Below, piece after piece: positions 36,238 to 46,376 of a DNA stretch of 64,000 bases. The notes below the pieces were generated by a model. The model saw only the letters and a list, made by a program, of their open reading frames with translations. It did not search any database and was not told the DNA's origin. The stretch's first letter is position 1; the number at the start of each line of letters is the position of its first letter. The stretch is taken from positions 558,001 through 622,000 of the forward strand of contig NZ_PXYG01000002.1 in assembly GCF_003012775.1 (NCBI RefSeq), written 5' to 3'. Origin of the DNA: Zobellella endophytica. Its GTDB lineage: Bacteria > Pseudomonadota > Gammaproteobacteria > Enterobacterales > Aeromonadaceae. The translations under genes and the position numbers were made by a program.

Positions 36238-39210
36238 ATGCCCGCCCTGCACCTTCTCCGGCCCGGTTATCGGGCCTCCCGGATCCTCCTGCTGGCCTGC
36301 AGCTACGCCGTTGTCGGCCATCTCTGCCTCAGCCATCCCTTTGCCGGCACCCACATCAGCCTGATCTGGGCCCCAGCCGGGCTGGCGTTGGCCGGACTAC
36401 TGCGCTGGGGGCAGTGGCTCTGGCCGGGGGTCTGGCTCGGCGCCCTGCTGATCAACTACCTGGCTGGACTGCCGCTCTGGATAGCCGCCGGCATCGCCTC
36501 CGGCAATACCCTGGTTCCCTGGCTGATTGTCCGCCTGCTGCGCCACTATGGCATCCACAGCAGCCTTGACCGGCGCCAGGATTTACTGGCCTTCCTATTT
36601 ATCGGCGTGGTGCTGGGTGCCTCCCTGAGCGCCCTGAACGGCGCCAGCCAGATCTGGCTGGCGGGCAAGCTGCCGCCCGGGCTCTGGCTCAGTGGCTGGC
36701 TGTACTGGTGGCTGGGTGATGCCATCGGCACCCTGATCGTGGGCACCCCCCTGTTGACCTTTTCCTGGCGCCGCCTCATTCCCTCACTCCGGGGCTGGCG
36801 CCTGCCGGAAACGGTTACCGTGCTGTCGCTGCTGCTGCTGCTTGCCGTCCTGCTGTTCCTTTCCGACAGCCGAGAAGCCATCCTCCTCACCGCTTCGCCC
36901 CTGTTGTTCATCCCCTTTCTCCTACTGAGCTGGATAGCCATCCGCGCCGGGGTTGGCCTGGCCTCACTCGCAGCACTGGCGGTGTCGGTCATCGCCGCCC
37001 TGGGCACTCTCGAGGGCCAGGGCGGCTTCAGCCTGGGCAATCCTCACCAGAATCTGCTTATGCTTTGGAGTTATATGGCTACCATGTCGGTGATCACCAT
37101 GCTGATCACTGTGCTGCTTAACGAGCTGACCGCCAGCCGGCAACATCTGGAGCTGGCGATCAACGGGGCCAACCAGGGAACCTGGGACTGGGATCTGCAG
37201 CAGGATCGACTCGAGGTACATCTGCCCTGGCGTCATGCCGGCAATGAGCGACTCGCCAGCGGCGACCTGCACCGCCTGGTCCACCCCGACGACAAACCCC
37301 TGCTGGATGAGGCACTGACGCGGCACCTGGCGGGGGAGTCCGCCTCCTTCCACTGCGAGTTGCGCCTACGCTGCAGGTCCCGGCAGTGGCGCTGGGTGAT
37401 GGCCAGGGGCAGCCTGACAGGCAGGGACGACCGGCTCAAGCCACTGCGCATGGTCGGCATGGTAGCGGATATCTCGGCCCGAAAACGGGACGAGGAACGA
37501 CTGCGTCTGTCGGCCAGCGTCTTCGCCCACGCCCGGGAGGCCATCATGATCACCGATGAGCGCTTCCGCATACTGGACACCAACGACGCCTTCACCGAGC
37601 TGACCGGTTACGCCAGGGGGGAGGTGCTGGGCCGTGTCCCCGGCAGCCTGCGCCCCGGCACGGAGGCCGCTTACGAGCCGGTCTGGCGGCAGTTGAGAAA
37701 CAAGGGATACTGGCGTGGCGAAATCAACGGCTGTCGCAAGGACGGCACCAACTATACCGAGCACCTGACCGTATCGGCAGTATTGTCACCGGCGGGAACC
37801 CCCGGCCATTATGTGGCGATGTCATCCGACGTGACCCTGCTCAAGCAGCAGCAGCAGGCGCTCGAATACCAGGCTCACTACGACAGTCTAACCGGGCTGC
37901 CCAACCGGACCCTGCTGAGCCGGCGCATGACCAGCGCCATGGCAGCGACCCGCCGCCGGCAATTGGCCATCTGCTACCTGGATCTGGATGGCTTCAAACC
38001 GATCAACGACCAGTTCGGCCATGACGGCGGAGACAAGCTGCTGGTGATGGTTGCCGAACGACTCGGACAGCACCTGGGCCCCGACGACACCCTGGCCCGG
38101 CTGGGCGGTGACGAATTCATCCTGCTGCTGGACCATATCGGGCAGCGGTCGTGGCAAGCCTCGGTCGACCGAGTGTTGCAGTTGCTCAACCAGCCCTACC
38201 CGCTGGAAGAACGACAGGTCAGGCTCTCCGCCAGCATCGGCGTGGTGATCTATCCGGAAGATGGCGAAGACGTCGACGGCCTGATCCGCCGGGCCGACCA
38301 GGCCATGTACCGGGCCAAGCAGGCCGGTCGCAACCGCTGCTGTCGCTTCGACGATGAACACGACAGCCACGCCCGGGCCCGCCAGCAAATGCAGGCGGAA
38401 ATGGAACAGGCGCTGGCAGAGCGACGCTTGTTGCTGTATTTCCAGCCCAAAATCGACATGCGCAGCGGAGCCCTGATCGGTGCCGAAGCCCTGCTGCGCT
38501 GGCAACACGCCGACGGCCGGCTGCTCACCCCACCCCATTTCCTGCCGCAAATCGAAGCCACCCCGCTCGACCTGCAGTTGGGGAACTGGGTGCTGGCCCA
38601 GGCGGTGGCCCAGCTCAGGGACTGGCAGCGCCGTGGCCATGGCTTAAGCCTGAGCGTCAACATCTCCCCCCATCAGTTGCAGGATCCCGGTTTTATCCCC
38701 GTCCTGGAACGACTGCTCGCCGAAGGAGAGGCCATCGCCGCCGGCCGGCTGGAGCTGGAGATCCTCGAGACCGCCGCGATCAAAAACATCAAGCAGGTGA
38801 CCGACATCATCCACCATTGCCATCGCCTGGGCCTGCGTATCGCGCTGGACGACTTCGGCACCGGCTATTCCTCCCTGACCTACCTCAAACGACTGCCCGC
38901 CGACGTGCTCAAGATAGACAAAAGCTTTGTCATCGACATGCTGGACAACCCGGAAGACAAGGCCATAGTGCAAGGGATCATCGGCCTGGCCCGGGCCTTT
39001 CAGCGCGAAGTGGTCGCGGAAGGTGTCGAGTCGGCCGGACACCGGGCCATGCTGCTGGGACTAGACTGCCATCTGGGACAGGGCTTCGGCATCGCCAGGC
39101 CGATGCCGGCCGCAGAATTCGAACGCTGGCAGCAGCAATACCGGCCCCGCCCCTGTCGTCCCGAGCCGATTCGCTGCCAACCACCGGCATTATCCCCGTC
39201 CTTGGGGTAA
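36238..39210 (+). CDS. MASE1-PAS-PAS-GGDEF-EAL cyclic di-GMP enzyme
   Basis: A 990-residue membrane sensor for cyclic di-GMP turnover. About eight membrane segments of a MASE1 domain (about 10-295, with LIWAPAGLALAGLLRWG and GDAIGTLIVGTPLL) are followed by a PAS fold (about 305-415), a second PAS (about 425-540), a diguanylate cyclase domain with intact GGDEF at 623-627, and a phosphodiesterase domain with EAL at 750-752, DDFGTGYSS, KIDKSFV and EGVES. Both catalytic domains look intact, so it may synthesise or degrade the messenger depending on its input. It is monocistronic, ending at a strong bidirectional terminator. Confidence 0.94.
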   Translation: MPALHLLRPGYRASRILLLACSYAVVGHLCLSHPFAGTHISLIWAPAGLALAGLLRWGQWLWPGVWLGALLINYLAGLPLWIAAGIASGNTLVPWLIVRLLRHYGIHSSLDRRQDLLAFLFIGVVLGASLSALNGASQIWLAGKLPPGLWLSGWLYWWLGDAIGTLIVGTPLLTFSWRRLIPSLRGWRLPETVTVLSLLLLLAVLLFLSDSREAILLTASPLLFIPFLLLSWIAIRAGVGLASLAALAVSVIAALGTLEGQGGFSLGNPHQNLLMLWSYMATMSVITMLITVLLNELTASRQHLELAINGANQGTWDWDLQQDRLEVHLPWRHAGNERLASGDLHRLVHPDDKPLLDEALTRHLAGESASFHCELRLRCRSRQWRWVMARGSLTGRDDRLKPLRMVGMVADISARKRDEERLRLSASVFAHAREAIMITDERFRILDTNDAFTELTGYARGEVLGRVPGSLRPGTEAAYEPVWRQLRNKGYWRGEINGCRKDGTNYTEHLTVSAVLSPAGTPGHYVAMSSDVTLLKQQQQALEYQAHYDSLTGLPNRTLLSRRMTSAMAATRRRQLAICYLDLDGFKPINDQFGHDGGDKLLVMVAERLGQHLGPDDTLARLGGDEFILLLDHIGQRSWQASVDRVLQLLNQPYPLEERQVRLSASIGVVIYPEDGEDVDGLIRRADQAMYRAKQAGRNRCCRFDDEHDSHARARQQMQAEMEQALAERRLLLYFQPKIDMRSGALIGAEALLRWQHADGRLLTPPHFLPQIEATPLDLQLGNWVLAQAVAQLRDWQRRGHGLSLSVNISPHQLQDPGFIPVLERLLAEGEAIAAGRLELEILETAAIKNIKQVTDIIHHCHRLGLRIALDDFGTGYSSLTYLKRLPADVLKIDKSFVIDMLDNPEDKAIVQGIIGLARAFQREVVAEGVESAGHRAMLLGLDCHLGQGFGIARPMPAAEFERWQQQYRPRPCRPEPIRCQPPALSPSLG

Positions 39211-39212
39211 AG

Positions 39213-39244
39213 ACCAAAAAGGCGCCCGCAGGCGCCTTTTTGGT
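39213..39244. terminator. Bidirectional rho-independent terminator
   Basis: A perfect 14-bp stem, ACCAAAAAGGCGCC (39213-39226) with GGCGCCTTTTTGGT (39231-39244) and loop CGCA, provides a T tract on both strands. It sits between the convergent GGDEF/EAL gene and oadB and should serve both. Confidence 0.95.
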
Positions 39245-39264
39245 ATTGCAGAGCCGCGACCGAC

Positions 39265-40395
39265 TTAGCCCACCAGGGCCAGCAGCACGCCGGCGGCCAC
39301 CGCCGAGCCCAGCACCCCGGCCACGTTGGGGCCCATGGCATGCATCAGCAGGAAGTTCTGGTTGTTGGCTTCCAGCCCCACCTTGTTGACCACCCGGGCC
39401 GCCATCGGCACCGCCGACACCCCGGCCGCGCCGATCAGCGGGTTGACCTTGCCTCCGCTCAGTTTGCACATCAGCTTGGCCATCAGCACGCCACCGGCGG
39501 TACCGATGGAGAAGGCCACCGCACCCAGCGCCAGGATCCCCAGGGTGTCCAGGGTCAGGAACTTGTCGGCGGACAGCTTGGAGCCCACCGCCAGGCCGAG
39601 GAAAATGGTGACGATGTTGATCAGCTCGTTCTGGGCGGTCTTCGACAACCGGTCCACCACCCCGGATTCCTTCATCAGGTTACCCAGGCAGAACATGCCG
39701 ATCAGCGGCGCCGCCGACGGCAGGAACAGTATGGTCAGGGCCAGCACCATCAGCGGGAACAGCACCTTCTCCCGTTTGCCCACGTGGCGCAGCTGATCCA
39801 TCTTGATCGCCCGCTCTTCCTTGGTGGTCAACAGCTTCATGATCGGCGGCTGGATAATGGGCACCAGCGCCATGTAGGAGTAAGCCGCCACGGCGATGGC
39901 CCCCAGCAGATCCGGCGCCAGCTTCGACGCCAGGAAGATGGCGGTCGGGCCGTCCGCGCCCCCGATGATGGCGATAGCCGAGGCATCCGCCAGGGTAAAG
40001 TTGAACCCGGGCAGGAAGTTCAGGGCAATGGCGCCGAACAGGGTGGCGAAAATGCCGAATTGGGCTGCCGCCCCCAGCAACAGGGTCTTGGGATTGGCGA
40101 TCAGCGCCCCGAAGTCGGTCATGGCGCCGACACCCATGAAGATCAGCAACGGAAAAACGCCACTGCCGATGCCGACTTCATAGACGTAGTACAGCAGGCC
40201 GCCGGGCTCGGCCATGCCCGCGTTGGGAATGTTGGCCAGCACGCCGCCGAAGCCGATGGGCAACAACAGCAGGGGCTCGAAGCCTCTGGCGATGGCGAGA
40301 TAGATAAGGCCCAGGCCCACCACTATCATCACCAGTTGTTTCCAGTGGAAATTGGCCAGGCCGGTTTCCTGCCACAGGGTCAGTAAAGAATCCAT
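39265..40395 (-). CDS. oadB: Oxaloacetate decarboxylase beta subunit (sodium pump)
   Basis: A 376-residue integral membrane subunit that couples decarboxylation of carboxybiotin to sodium export. The conserved helices and re-entrant motifs [23 protein letters not shown] (carrying the functional Asp), [11 protein letters not shown]-type and [11 protein letters not shown] are visible. GGAG lies 5 nt before ATG at 40395. It is last in oadG-oadA-oadB, 9 bp after oadA. Related beta subunits of methylmalonyl-CoA and glutaconyl-CoA decarboxylases are similar, but the alpha-subunit type fixes the assignment. Confidence 0.95.
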   Translation of the reverse strand: MDSLLTLWQETGLANFHWKQLVMIVVGLGLIYLAIARGFEPLLLLPIGFGGVLANIPNAGMAEPGGLLYYVYEVGIGSGVFPLLIFMGVGAMTDFGALIANPKTLLLGAAAQFGIFATLFGAIALNFLPGFNFTLADASAIAIIGGADGPTAIFLASKLAPDLLGAIAVAAYSYMALVPIIQPPIMKLLTTKEERAIKMDQLRHVGKREKVLFPLMVLALTILFLPSAAPLIGMFCLGNLMKESGVVDRLSKTAQNELINIVTIFLGLAVGSKLSADKFLTLDTLGILALGAVAFSIGTAGGVLMAKLMCKLSGGKVNPLIGAAGVSAVPMAARVVNKVGLEANNQNFLLMHAMGPNVAGVLGSAVAAGVLLALVG

Positions 40396-40404
40396 CACCG
40401 CTCC

Positions 40405-42192
40405 TCAGGCCAGACTGACCAGGGGGTCACCCACGGACACCGCGTCGCCTTCCTTGACCAGCACGTCGGCGACCTGACCGGACCGGGCGGCACGCACCTC
40501 GGTTTCCATCTTCATGGCTTCCATGATCAGCAGCACATCACCTTCGGCGACCTGGCTACCTTTCCTGGCCACCACCTTGAAGATATTGCCCGCCAGCGGC
40601 GCCAGCACGGCCTCGGCCGCACCCGCCGGGGCAGCCGCAGGAGCGGCGGCCGGCGCGGCCGCACCGCTTTCCCGCACGGCACTGATGCTGCCGGCCGGAC
40701 CCACTTCCACCTCGAACACCTGGCCGTCGACCTTGACCGCATAGACTTCGGGCACGCCAGTGGCGGCTTTGGCAACAGGCGCGGGAGCAGCCTGCTCGGG
40801 CTCGGAACCGGGGGCCGGCTCGAAGGCAGCCGGGTTGTCGCGGTTGCGGATAAACTTGAGACCAATCTGCGGGAACAGGGCATAGGTCAGCACATCGTCC
40901 ACCTCGTCGGCGGCAACCCGCAGTTTTTCCTCTTTGGCCAGGCCCTGGAATTCGGCGGTCAGTTTGTCCAGCTCGTCGCGCAGCAGATCCGCCGGGCGGC
41001 AGCTGATGGGCTCCGCGCCATCCAGTACCCGTTTTTGCAGCTCGGCATTGACCGGGGCCGGGGCCGCGCCGTATTCGCCTTTCAGCACGCCGGCGGTTTC
41101 CTTGGTGATGCTCTTGTAGCGCTCGCCGGTGAGCACGTTGATCACCGCCTGGGTCCCCACTATCTGGGAAGTGGGGGTGACCAGCGGGATAAAGCCCAGG
41201 TCTTCCCGCACCCGCGGGATTTCCTTGAGCACTTCGTCCATCTTGTCGGCCGCGCCCTGCTCCTTGAGCTGGCTCTCCATGTTGGTGAGCATGCCGCCGG
41301 GCACCTGGGCCAGCAGGATGCGGGAGTCCACACCCTTGAGGCTGCCTTCGAACTGGGCGTACTTCTTGCGCACGTCGCGGAAATAGGCGGCGATTTCTTC
41401 CAGCTTGACCAGATCCAGGCCGGTGTCGCGCTCGGTGCCTTCCACCATGGCCACCAGGGTCTCGGTGGGCGAATGGCCGTAGGTCATGCTCATGGAGGAG
41501 ATGGCGGTGTCCAGCATGTCGATGCCGGCGTCGATGGCCTTCATGTGGGTCGGCAGGCTCAGGCCGGTGGTGGCGTGGCAGTGCAGCGCCAGCGGCAGCT
41601 TGACCGCCGCCTTGATGCTCTTGATCAGTTTCTCTGCTTCATAAGGCTTGAGCAGGCCGGACATGTCCTTGATGCAGATGGAGTGGCAGCCCATGTCCTC
41701 CAGCTTCTTCGCCATGTCCACCCACATTTCCAGGGTATGCACAGGAGAAGTGGTGTAGGAGATGGTGCCCTGGGCGTGGCCGTCCACCGCCACGGTCGCC
41801 TTGATGGCGGTTTCCAGGTTGCGCACGTCGTTCATGGCATCGAAGATGCGGAACACGTCCATGCCGTTGGTGCGCGCCCGCTCGACGAACTTGTACACCA
41901 GATCGTCCGCGTAATGGCGGTAGCCCAGCAGGTTCTGGCCACGCAGCAGCATCTGCTGCCTGGTCTTGGGCATGGCCTTCTTCAGGGCGCGCAGGCGTTC
42001 CCAGGGATCCTCCCCCAGGTAGCGGATACAGGCATCGAAGGTGGCGCCGCCCCAGGTTTCCAGCGACCAGTAGCCGATATCGTCCAGCTTGGCGGCGATC
42101 GGCAGCATGTCTTCCAGGCGCAGGCGGGTGGCCAGGATGGATTGGTGGGCATCACGCAACACCACATCGGTGATGGCAAGAGGTTTAGTCAT
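40405..42192 (-). CDS. oadA: Oxaloacetate decarboxylase alpha subunit
   Basis: A 595-residue biotin enzyme. The N-terminal carboxyltransferase TIM barrel (about 1-300; [32 protein letters not shown]) transfers CO2 from oxaloacetate to biotin. A conserved carboxylase domain is followed by an Ala/Pro-rich hinge (about 470-525) and the biotinyl domain with biotin lysine K561 in [10 protein letters not shown]. Together with OadB and OadG it forms the sodium-extruding decarboxylase used in citrate or oxaloacetate fermentation and for anaplerotic balance. Confidence 0.97.
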   Translation of the reverse strand: MTKPLAITDVVLRDAHQSILATRLRLEDMLPIAAKLDDIGYWSLETWGGATFDACIRYLGEDPWERLRALKKAMPKTRQQMLLRGQNLLGYRHYADDLVYKFVERARTNGMDVFRIFDAMNDVRNLETAIKATVAVDGHAQGTISYTTSPVHTLEMWVDMAKKLEDMGCHSICIKDMSGLLKPYEAEKLIKSIKAAVKLPLALHCHATTGLSLPTHMKAIDAGIDMLDTAISSMSMTYGHSPTETLVAMVEGTERDTGLDLVKLEEIAAYFRDVRKKYAQFEGSLKGVDSRILLAQVPGGMLTNMESQLKEQGAADKMDEVLKEIPRVREDLGFIPLVTPTSQIVGTQAVINVLTGERYKSITKETAGVLKGEYGAAPAPVNAELQKRVLDGAEPISCRPADLLRDELDKLTAEFQGLAKEEKLRVAADEVDDVLTYALFPQIGLKFIRNRDNPAAFEPAPGSEPEQAAPAPVAKAATGVPEVYAVKVDGQVFEVEVGPAGSISAVRESGAAAPAAAPAAAPAGAAEAVLAPLAGNIFKVVARKGSQVAEGDVLLIMEAMKMETEVRAARSGQVADVLVKEGDAVSVGDPLVSLA

Positions 42193-42245
42193 ATGACGAG
42201 GCTCCGTTAAGTTCCGTTTCCGGTTAGTCCGTGTCTGAGCGGGGC

Positions 42246-42497
42246 TCAGCCTTTTTTATTGTTTTTGTACTGCGTAATGGCGGCACTGATCGCCGCCAGT
42301 TTCTGCGGGCTCGGTCCGGGGGCTGGGGCTGGCGCCGCCGTGGTCGTAACCGCGACCGGTTGCGGTGCTGCTTCGCCGGCAATCCGCGAGAGGACCTTGA
42401 CCGCCACTATGGTCAGGGACAGGAAGGCAAATACGAATACCATCCCCAACCCCATCAAGGTGGCGGCATCAAACAGTTGGGAAGTGACCTGATTCAT
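42246..42497 (-). CDS. oadG: Oxaloacetate decarboxylase gamma subunit
   Basis: An 83-residue subunit with one N-terminal transmembrane helix (about 12-35, [20 protein letters not shown]), an Ala/Pro hinge and a short C-terminal tail, as in OadG, which anchors alpha to beta and speeds CO2 release. AGGAG lies 7 nt before ATG at 42497. It is the first gene of the oad operon. Confidence 0.93.
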   Translation of the reverse strand: MNQVTSQLFDAATLMGLGMVFVFAFLSLTIVAVKVLSRIAGEAAPQPVAVTTTAAPAPAPGPSPQKLAAISAAITQYKNNKKG

Positions 42498-42579
42498 CAG
42501 CATGCTCCTTGCTGTACAATATCCGGCCAAGAGCATACCCAGCTTGAGGTTGCCTTGGCAATGTTACATTCTAAAAATG

Positions 42580-42594
42580 TTGTAAAGATTACAA
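42580..42594. promoter_or_regulatory. Inverted repeat upstream of oadG
   Basis: TTGTAA-aga-TTACAA is a perfect 6-bp palindrome in the AT-rich region ahead of the oad operon, about 83 bp from the oadG start. It could be a regulator site. Between oadG and the tRNA terminator (42498-42731) the DNA is unusually AT-rich and holds no gene. Confidence 0.35.
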
Positions 42595-42677
42595 AAAAAA
42601 TATGACTCAAGCCACACTTTACACATTTAAAGCTAAAAATTAAGAATAAATATGCAGAAAATCCATCATCAATGTCG

Positions 42678-42689
42678 TTTGTATACAAA
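42678..42689. promoter_or_regulatory. Perfect palindrome TTTGTATACAAA upstream of oad operon
   Basis: A 12-bp perfect palindrome about 180 bp upstream of oadG. Its form (t-GTATAC-a) resembles operators of GntR-family regulators. The regulator is not in this window. Confidence 0.35.
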
Positions 42690-42731
42690 TTGATAACAAG
42701 GGGGAGGTGGAGTGAACATCAAAGAGGAAAA

Positions 42732-42760
42732 CAAAAAGCCGGCCCTAGGCCGGCTTTTTG
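42732..42760 (-). terminator. Terminator of the tRNA operon
   Basis: CAAAAAGCCGGCC and GGCCGGCTTTTTG form a 13-bp stem with a 3-nt loop. On the minus strand it lies 12 bp past the last tRNA-Arg and is followed by more T residues. Confidence 0.92.
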
Positions 42761-42771
42761 TTTTTGGAAAA

Positions 42772-42848
42772 TGGCGCATCCGGGAGGATTCGAACCTCCG
42801 ACCGCTCGGTTCGTAGCCGAGTACTCTATCCAGCTGAGCTACGGATGC
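42772..42848 (-). tRNA. tRNA-Arg (ACG), copy 3 in transcription order
   Basis: A 77-nt tRNA with encoded CCA. Acceptor stem GCATCCG pairs with CGGATGC, the anticodon loop is CTACGAA giving anticodon ACG (read as ICG), and the T loop is GTTCGAATC. It is identical to the other two copies upstream. This matches the E. coli argV/Y/Z/Q location next to serV and csrA. Confidence 0.98.
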
Positions 42849-42875
42849 AATGTTGAAATCATCGGGAATCTTAGA

Positions 42876-42952
42876 TGGCGCATCCGGGAGGATTCGAACC
42901 TCCGACCGCTCGGTTCGTAGCCGAGTACTCTATCCAGCTGAGCTACGGATGC
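42876..42952 (-). tRNA. tRNA-Arg (ACG), copy 2
   Basis: A 77-nt sequence identical to its neighbours, with encoded CCA. It is separated by 27 bp from each flanking copy, consistent with one precursor cut between units. Confidence 0.98.
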
Positions 42953-42979
42953 TTCTCTAAAAAACTGTCTTGTGTAATA

Positions 42980-43056
42980 TGGCGCATCCGGGAGGATTCG
43001 AACCTCCGACCGCTCGGTTCGTAGCCGAGTACTCTATCCAGCTGAGCTACGGATGC
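42980..43056 (-). tRNA. tRNA-Arg (ACG), copy 1
   Basis: A 77-nt tRNA-Arg identical to the two following copies, CCA encoded. It lies 5 bp downstream of tRNA-Ser. Confidence 0.98.
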
Positions 43057-43061
43057 GTAAA

Positions 43062-43154
43062 TGGCGGTGAAGGAGGGATTCGAACCCTCGATGCGGGTAT
43101 AAGCCGCATACTCCCTTAGCAGGGGAGCGCCTTCAGCCTCTCGGCCACCTCACC
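43062..43154 (-). tRNA. tRNA-Ser (GCT)
   Basis: A 93-nt class II tRNA with a long variable arm (TATGCGGCTTATACCCGCA), anticodon GCT within CTGCTAA, encoded CCA and the serine discriminator G. It is first in the four-tRNA operon, equivalent in position to E. coli serV. Confidence 0.97.
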
Positions 43155-43169
43155 GTGTTTGCGGGGCGT

Positions 43170-43197
43170 ATATTACTGTCCGGCGAAAATAAGTCAA
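43170..43197 (-). promoter_or_regulatory. tRNA operon promoter
   Basis: On the minus strand: -35 TTGACT (43192-43197), 16-bp spacer, -10 TAATAT (43170-43175), followed by a GC-rich discriminator (ACGCCCCG). The GC-rich discriminator is the usual mark of stringently controlled stable RNA promoters. The start would be about 8 nt before tRNA-Ser. Confidence 0.7.
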
Positions 43198-43288
43198 ACA
43201 CTTTTTCCAATCAGTTTTCCATTCGAACAGTCTTCAAACACAATGGGTTAAAAGCAGCCAACCCGAACAAAAAACGCCCCGAAAAGTC

Positions 43289-43480
43289 TTAGTACTGGCT
43301 GTCCTGACCGGTGCCTTTCTCAGCCTGTATGCGCATGTAAATCTCTTCACGATGCACGGAAACTTCTTTCGGCGCGTTGACGCCGATGCGTACCTGGTTA
43401 CCCTTGACGCCCAGCACGGTCACGGTGACTTCATCACCAATCATCAGGGTTTCCCCCACTCGACGAGTCAATATCAGCAT
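43289..43480 (-). CDS. csrA: Carbon storage regulator CsrA
   Basis: A 63-residue dimeric RNA-binding protein that controls translation and decay of mRNAs for carbon storage, motility and biofilm by binding GGA motifs. The sequence [24 protein letters not shown] and the second RNA-binding face VSVHREEIY are intact. The alaS-csrA-tRNA order is that of E. coli and vibrios. The GGDEF/EAL enzyme in this window belongs to a class of genes often under Csr control. Confidence 0.98.
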   Translation of the reverse strand: MLILTRRVGETLMIGDEVTVTVLGVKGNQVRIGVNAPKEVSVHREEIYMRIQAEKGTGQDSQY

Positions 43481-43595
43481 ATGGCTGCTCCTGTTAATCT
43501 GTGTATTAGTTAAAAATGTTATTTATTATCCAATAAAGGCTCTAAAAAACCTAGTCCCCGTCCGGTAACAAATGGGGGCGCCGGCCATAAAATCA

Positions 43596-43620
43596 AGGGG
43601 CCTGTCAACGACAGGCCCCT
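43596..43620 (-). terminator. Terminator of alaS
   Basis: An 11-bp perfect stem, AGGGGCCTGTC (43596-43606) with GACAGGCCCCT (43610-43620), loop AAC, followed on the minus strand by TTGATTTT. It lies 26 bp past the alaS stop codon. Confidence 0.8.
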
Positions 43621-43646
43621 GAAATTGCCACTATCACCGTTCAGGA

Positions 43647-46271
43647 TTATAGCCGCTCTGTCAACCAGGGCGTGATCGAGGCCAGCGCCGCCGGCAGCTG
43701 CGCCGGCTCGGTACCACCGGCCTGGGCCATGTCCGGCCGGCCACCGCCCTTGCCGCCCACCTGCCGGGCCACCAGGTTGACCAGCTCGCCGGCCTTGACC
43801 TTGTCGGTCAGATCCTTGGTCACCCCGGCAATCAGGCTGACCTTGCCGTCGGCCACGGTCGCCAGCACCACCACCCCGGACTGCAGCTTGGCCTTGAGGT
43901 CGTCCAGCGAGCCGCGCAGGGATTTTGCATCCACCCCCTCCAGGTTGGCCACCAGCACCTTGGTGCCGTTGACGTCAATGACCTGCTCCAGCAGGGAAAC
44001 ACCCGCCTGGGCGGTGAGCCTGGCCTTGAGCTGCTCGATTTCCTTCTCGAGCTGACGGCTGCGGTCCAGTACCTGGCGCACCTTGGCGGAAACCGAGAAC
44101 AGGTCTCCCTTGACCATGCCGGCAGCCAGGGCCAGTTCGTGATCCAGCTGATGCAGGTAGGCCAGGGCCGCGTCACCGGTCACCGCCTCGATGCGACGAA
44201 TACCGGCGGCGATGCCGCTCTCGGACAGGATCTTGAACAGGCCAATATCACCGGTGCGCTGTACGTGGGTACCGCCACACAACTCGGTGGACGCCTCACC
44301 CATGGTCACCACCCGCACCTCGTCATCGTATTTCTCGCCGAACAACGCCATGGCACCGGCATGTTTGGCGGCGTCCAGGTCCATCAGCGCGGTGGACACC
44401 GCGTGGTTGGCCCGGATCTCCTTGTTGACCATGTCCTCGACTTCGCGGATGTCCTGCGGGCTCATCGCCTCCAGATGAGAGAAATCGAAGCGCAGCCGGT
44501 CCGGGCCCACCAGCGAACCTTTCTGGATCACGTGCTCGCCCAGCAGCTTGCGCAGGCAGGCGTGCAGCAGGTGCGTGACCGAGTGGTTGAGTGCGGTGGC
44601 CTGGCGACGGTAGCTGTCGACCGCGGCGGTGACGGTTTCTTCCTGCTCCAGGGTACCCAGCTCCAGGTAACCCAGGTGCAGTATGCCGTTGCCGGCCTTC
44701 TGGGTGTCCCTGACCACGAACAGGCCGTCGTCCATCTTGATCACCCCGGTGTCGCCCACCTGGCCGCCGGACTCGGCGTAGAAGGGGGTCTTGTCCAGTA
44801 CCACTGCCCCCTCCTCACCGGCGATCAGTGCCGGCACCGGCTCTCCGTCCTTGAACAGCGCAGTCACCCGGGCCGGTTCGGCCAGATGCTGGTAGCCGGT
44901 GAAGTCGGTGTGACCGTCCACCTTGATCACCCTGGAGTAATCCACCCCGAAGTTGGAGGCCTGCTTGGCCCGCTCCCGCTGCTGCTGCATCAGGGTCTCG
45001 AAGCCGTCCTCATCGATGCTGAGCTCGCGATCACGCAGCACGTCCGCAGTCAGATCCGCCGGGAAGCCGTAAGTGTCGTACAGCTTGAACACCACCTCGC
45101 CGGGCAGCACCTTGCCGTCGCCCAGATTGTCGATGGCCTCTTCCAGCAGTTGCAGGCCACGCCCCAGGGTGCGGGCAAACTGCTCTTCTTCCAGCCGCAG
45201 CACCTTCTCGATAACGGCACGCTGGCTGTTCAGCTCCGGGTAGGCATCAGACATCTGCTCGCACAGCGCCCCCACCAGGGTGTAAAAGAAGGCCTGCTCG
45301 GCACCCAGCTTGCGGCCGTGCCGTACGGCGCGGCGGATGATGCGGCGCAGCACATAGCCCCGGCCCTCGTTGGACGGCATGACGCCATCGGCGATCAGGA
45401 AAGAGCAGGAGCGGATATGGTCGGCGATCACCCGCAGCGACTTGTTGTCCAGATCCTCGGTGCCCACCGCCTGGGCCGCCGCCTTGATCAGCGCCTGGAA
45501 CAGGTCGATCTCGTAGTTGGAATGCACCCCCTGCAGGATGGTGGCGATCCGTTCCAGGCCCATTCCGGTGTCCACCGACGGTTTGGGCAGCGGCTCCATG
45601 GTGCCGTCCGCCTGCCGGTTGAACTGCATGAACACCAGGTTCCAGATCTCGATATAGCGGTCGCCGTCTTCTTCCGGGCTGCCGGGAGGGCCACCCCAGA
45701 TCTCGGGGCCGTGATCGTAGAAGATCTCGGTGCAGGGGCCGCACGGACCGGTATCGCCCATGGTCCAGAAGTTGTCGGAGGCATACTGCGCGCCCTTGTT
45801 GTCGCCGATACGCACGATGCGCTCGACGGGCACCCCTATCTCCTTGGCCCAGATATCGAACGCCTCGTCGTCGGTGGCATAGACGGTCACCCACAGCTTG
45901 TCCTGCGGCAGCTTGACCACGCCGGTCAGGAATTCCCAGGCAAAGCGGATGGCATCCTGCTTGAAGTAGTCGCCAAAACTGAAATTACCCAGCATTTCAA
46001 AGAACGTATGGTGACGCGCGGTATAGCCCACGTTCTCCAGATCGTTGTGCTTGCCGCCGGCTCGCACGCAACGCTGGGAGCTGACCGCCCTGTTGTAGGC
46101 CCGCTGCTCCAGCCCGAGGAACAGATCCTTGAACTGGTTCATGCCGGCGTTGGTAAACAGCAGGGTCGGGTCGTTATGGGGCACCAGCGAGCTGGACGCC
46201 ACCACCTGGTGGCCCTGCTGGCGGAAATACTCGAGAAACGCGGTGCGTAACTCAGATGTGGTCATCTGCAT
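43647..46271 (-). CDS. alaS: Alanyl-tRNA synthetase
   Basis: An 874-residue class II synthetase with aminoacylation (about 1-460), editing (about 550-700) and C-terminal oligomerisation domains. Class II motif blocks are visible at [13 protein letters not shown] and in [11 protein letters not shown]. The editing zinc site CGGTHV is intact, and the C-Ala [15 protein letters not shown] signature is present. ATG at 46271 (MQMTTSEL) is selected for AGGAT about 5 nt upstream; another ATG lies two codons later, and the longer frame adds 23 dissimilar residues. Confidence 0.97.
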   Translation of the reverse strand: MQMTTSELRTAFLEYFRQQGHQVVASSSLVPHNDPTLLFTNAGMNQFKDLFLGLEQRAYNRAVSSQRCVRAGGKHNDLENVGYTARHHTFFEMLGNFSFGDYFKQDAIRFAWEFLTGVVKLPQDKLWVTVYATDDEAFDIWAKEIGVPVERIVRIGDNKGAQYASDNFWTMGDTGPCGPCTEIFYDHGPEIWGGPPGSPEEDGDRYIEIWNLVFMQFNRQADGTMEPLPKPSVDTGMGLERIATILQGVHSNYEIDLFQALIKAAAQAVGTEDLDNKSLRVIADHIRSCSFLIADGVMPSNEGRGYVLRRIIRRAVRHGRKLGAEQAFFYTLVGALCEQMSDAYPELNSQRAVIEKVLRLEEEQFARTLGRGLQLLEEAIDNLGDGKVLPGEVVFKLYDTYGFPADLTADVLRDRELSIDEDGFETLMQQQRERAKQASNFGVDYSRVIKVDGHTDFTGYQHLAEPARVTALFKDGEPVPALIAGEEGAVVLDKTPFYAESGGQVGDTGVIKMDDGLFVVRDTQKAGNGILHLGYLELGTLEQEETVTAAVDSYRRQATALNHSVTHLLHACLRKLLGEHVIQKGSLVGPDRLRFDFSHLEAMSPQDIREVEDMVNKEIRANHAVSTALMDLDAAKHAGAMALFGEKYDDEVRVVTMGEASTELCGGTHVQRTGDIGLFKILSESGIAAGIRRIEAVTGDAALAYLHQLDHELALAAGMVKGDLFSVSAKVRQVLDRSRQLEKEIEQLKARLTAQAGVSLLEQVIDVNGTKVLVANLEGVDAKSLRGSLDDLKAKLQSGVVVLATVADGKVSLIAGVTKDLTDKVKAGELVNLVARQVGGKGGGRPDMAQAGGTEPAQLPAALASITPWLTERL

Positions 46272-46376
46272 GGATAATCCTGTTCTATTGCTGGGTTTCA
46301 TAGGCGTTAACCCGGATAATTTAAAAGGTATCCGGGGCAATGTAAAACGCGCCTTGCGGCGGCAGGAGAGAAAGTG

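Noticed and set aside
42510-42530. Sigma-54 promoter ahead of oadG (TGGC...TTGT)
   Set aside because: The spacing between the GG and GC-equivalent elements is off by one and the -12 element is not TTGC.
42772-43056. Regularly spaced 77-bp identical units as a CRISPR-like array
   Set aside because: The units fold as tRNA-Arg with anticodon ACG and encoded CCA; the spacing reflects a tandem tRNA operon.
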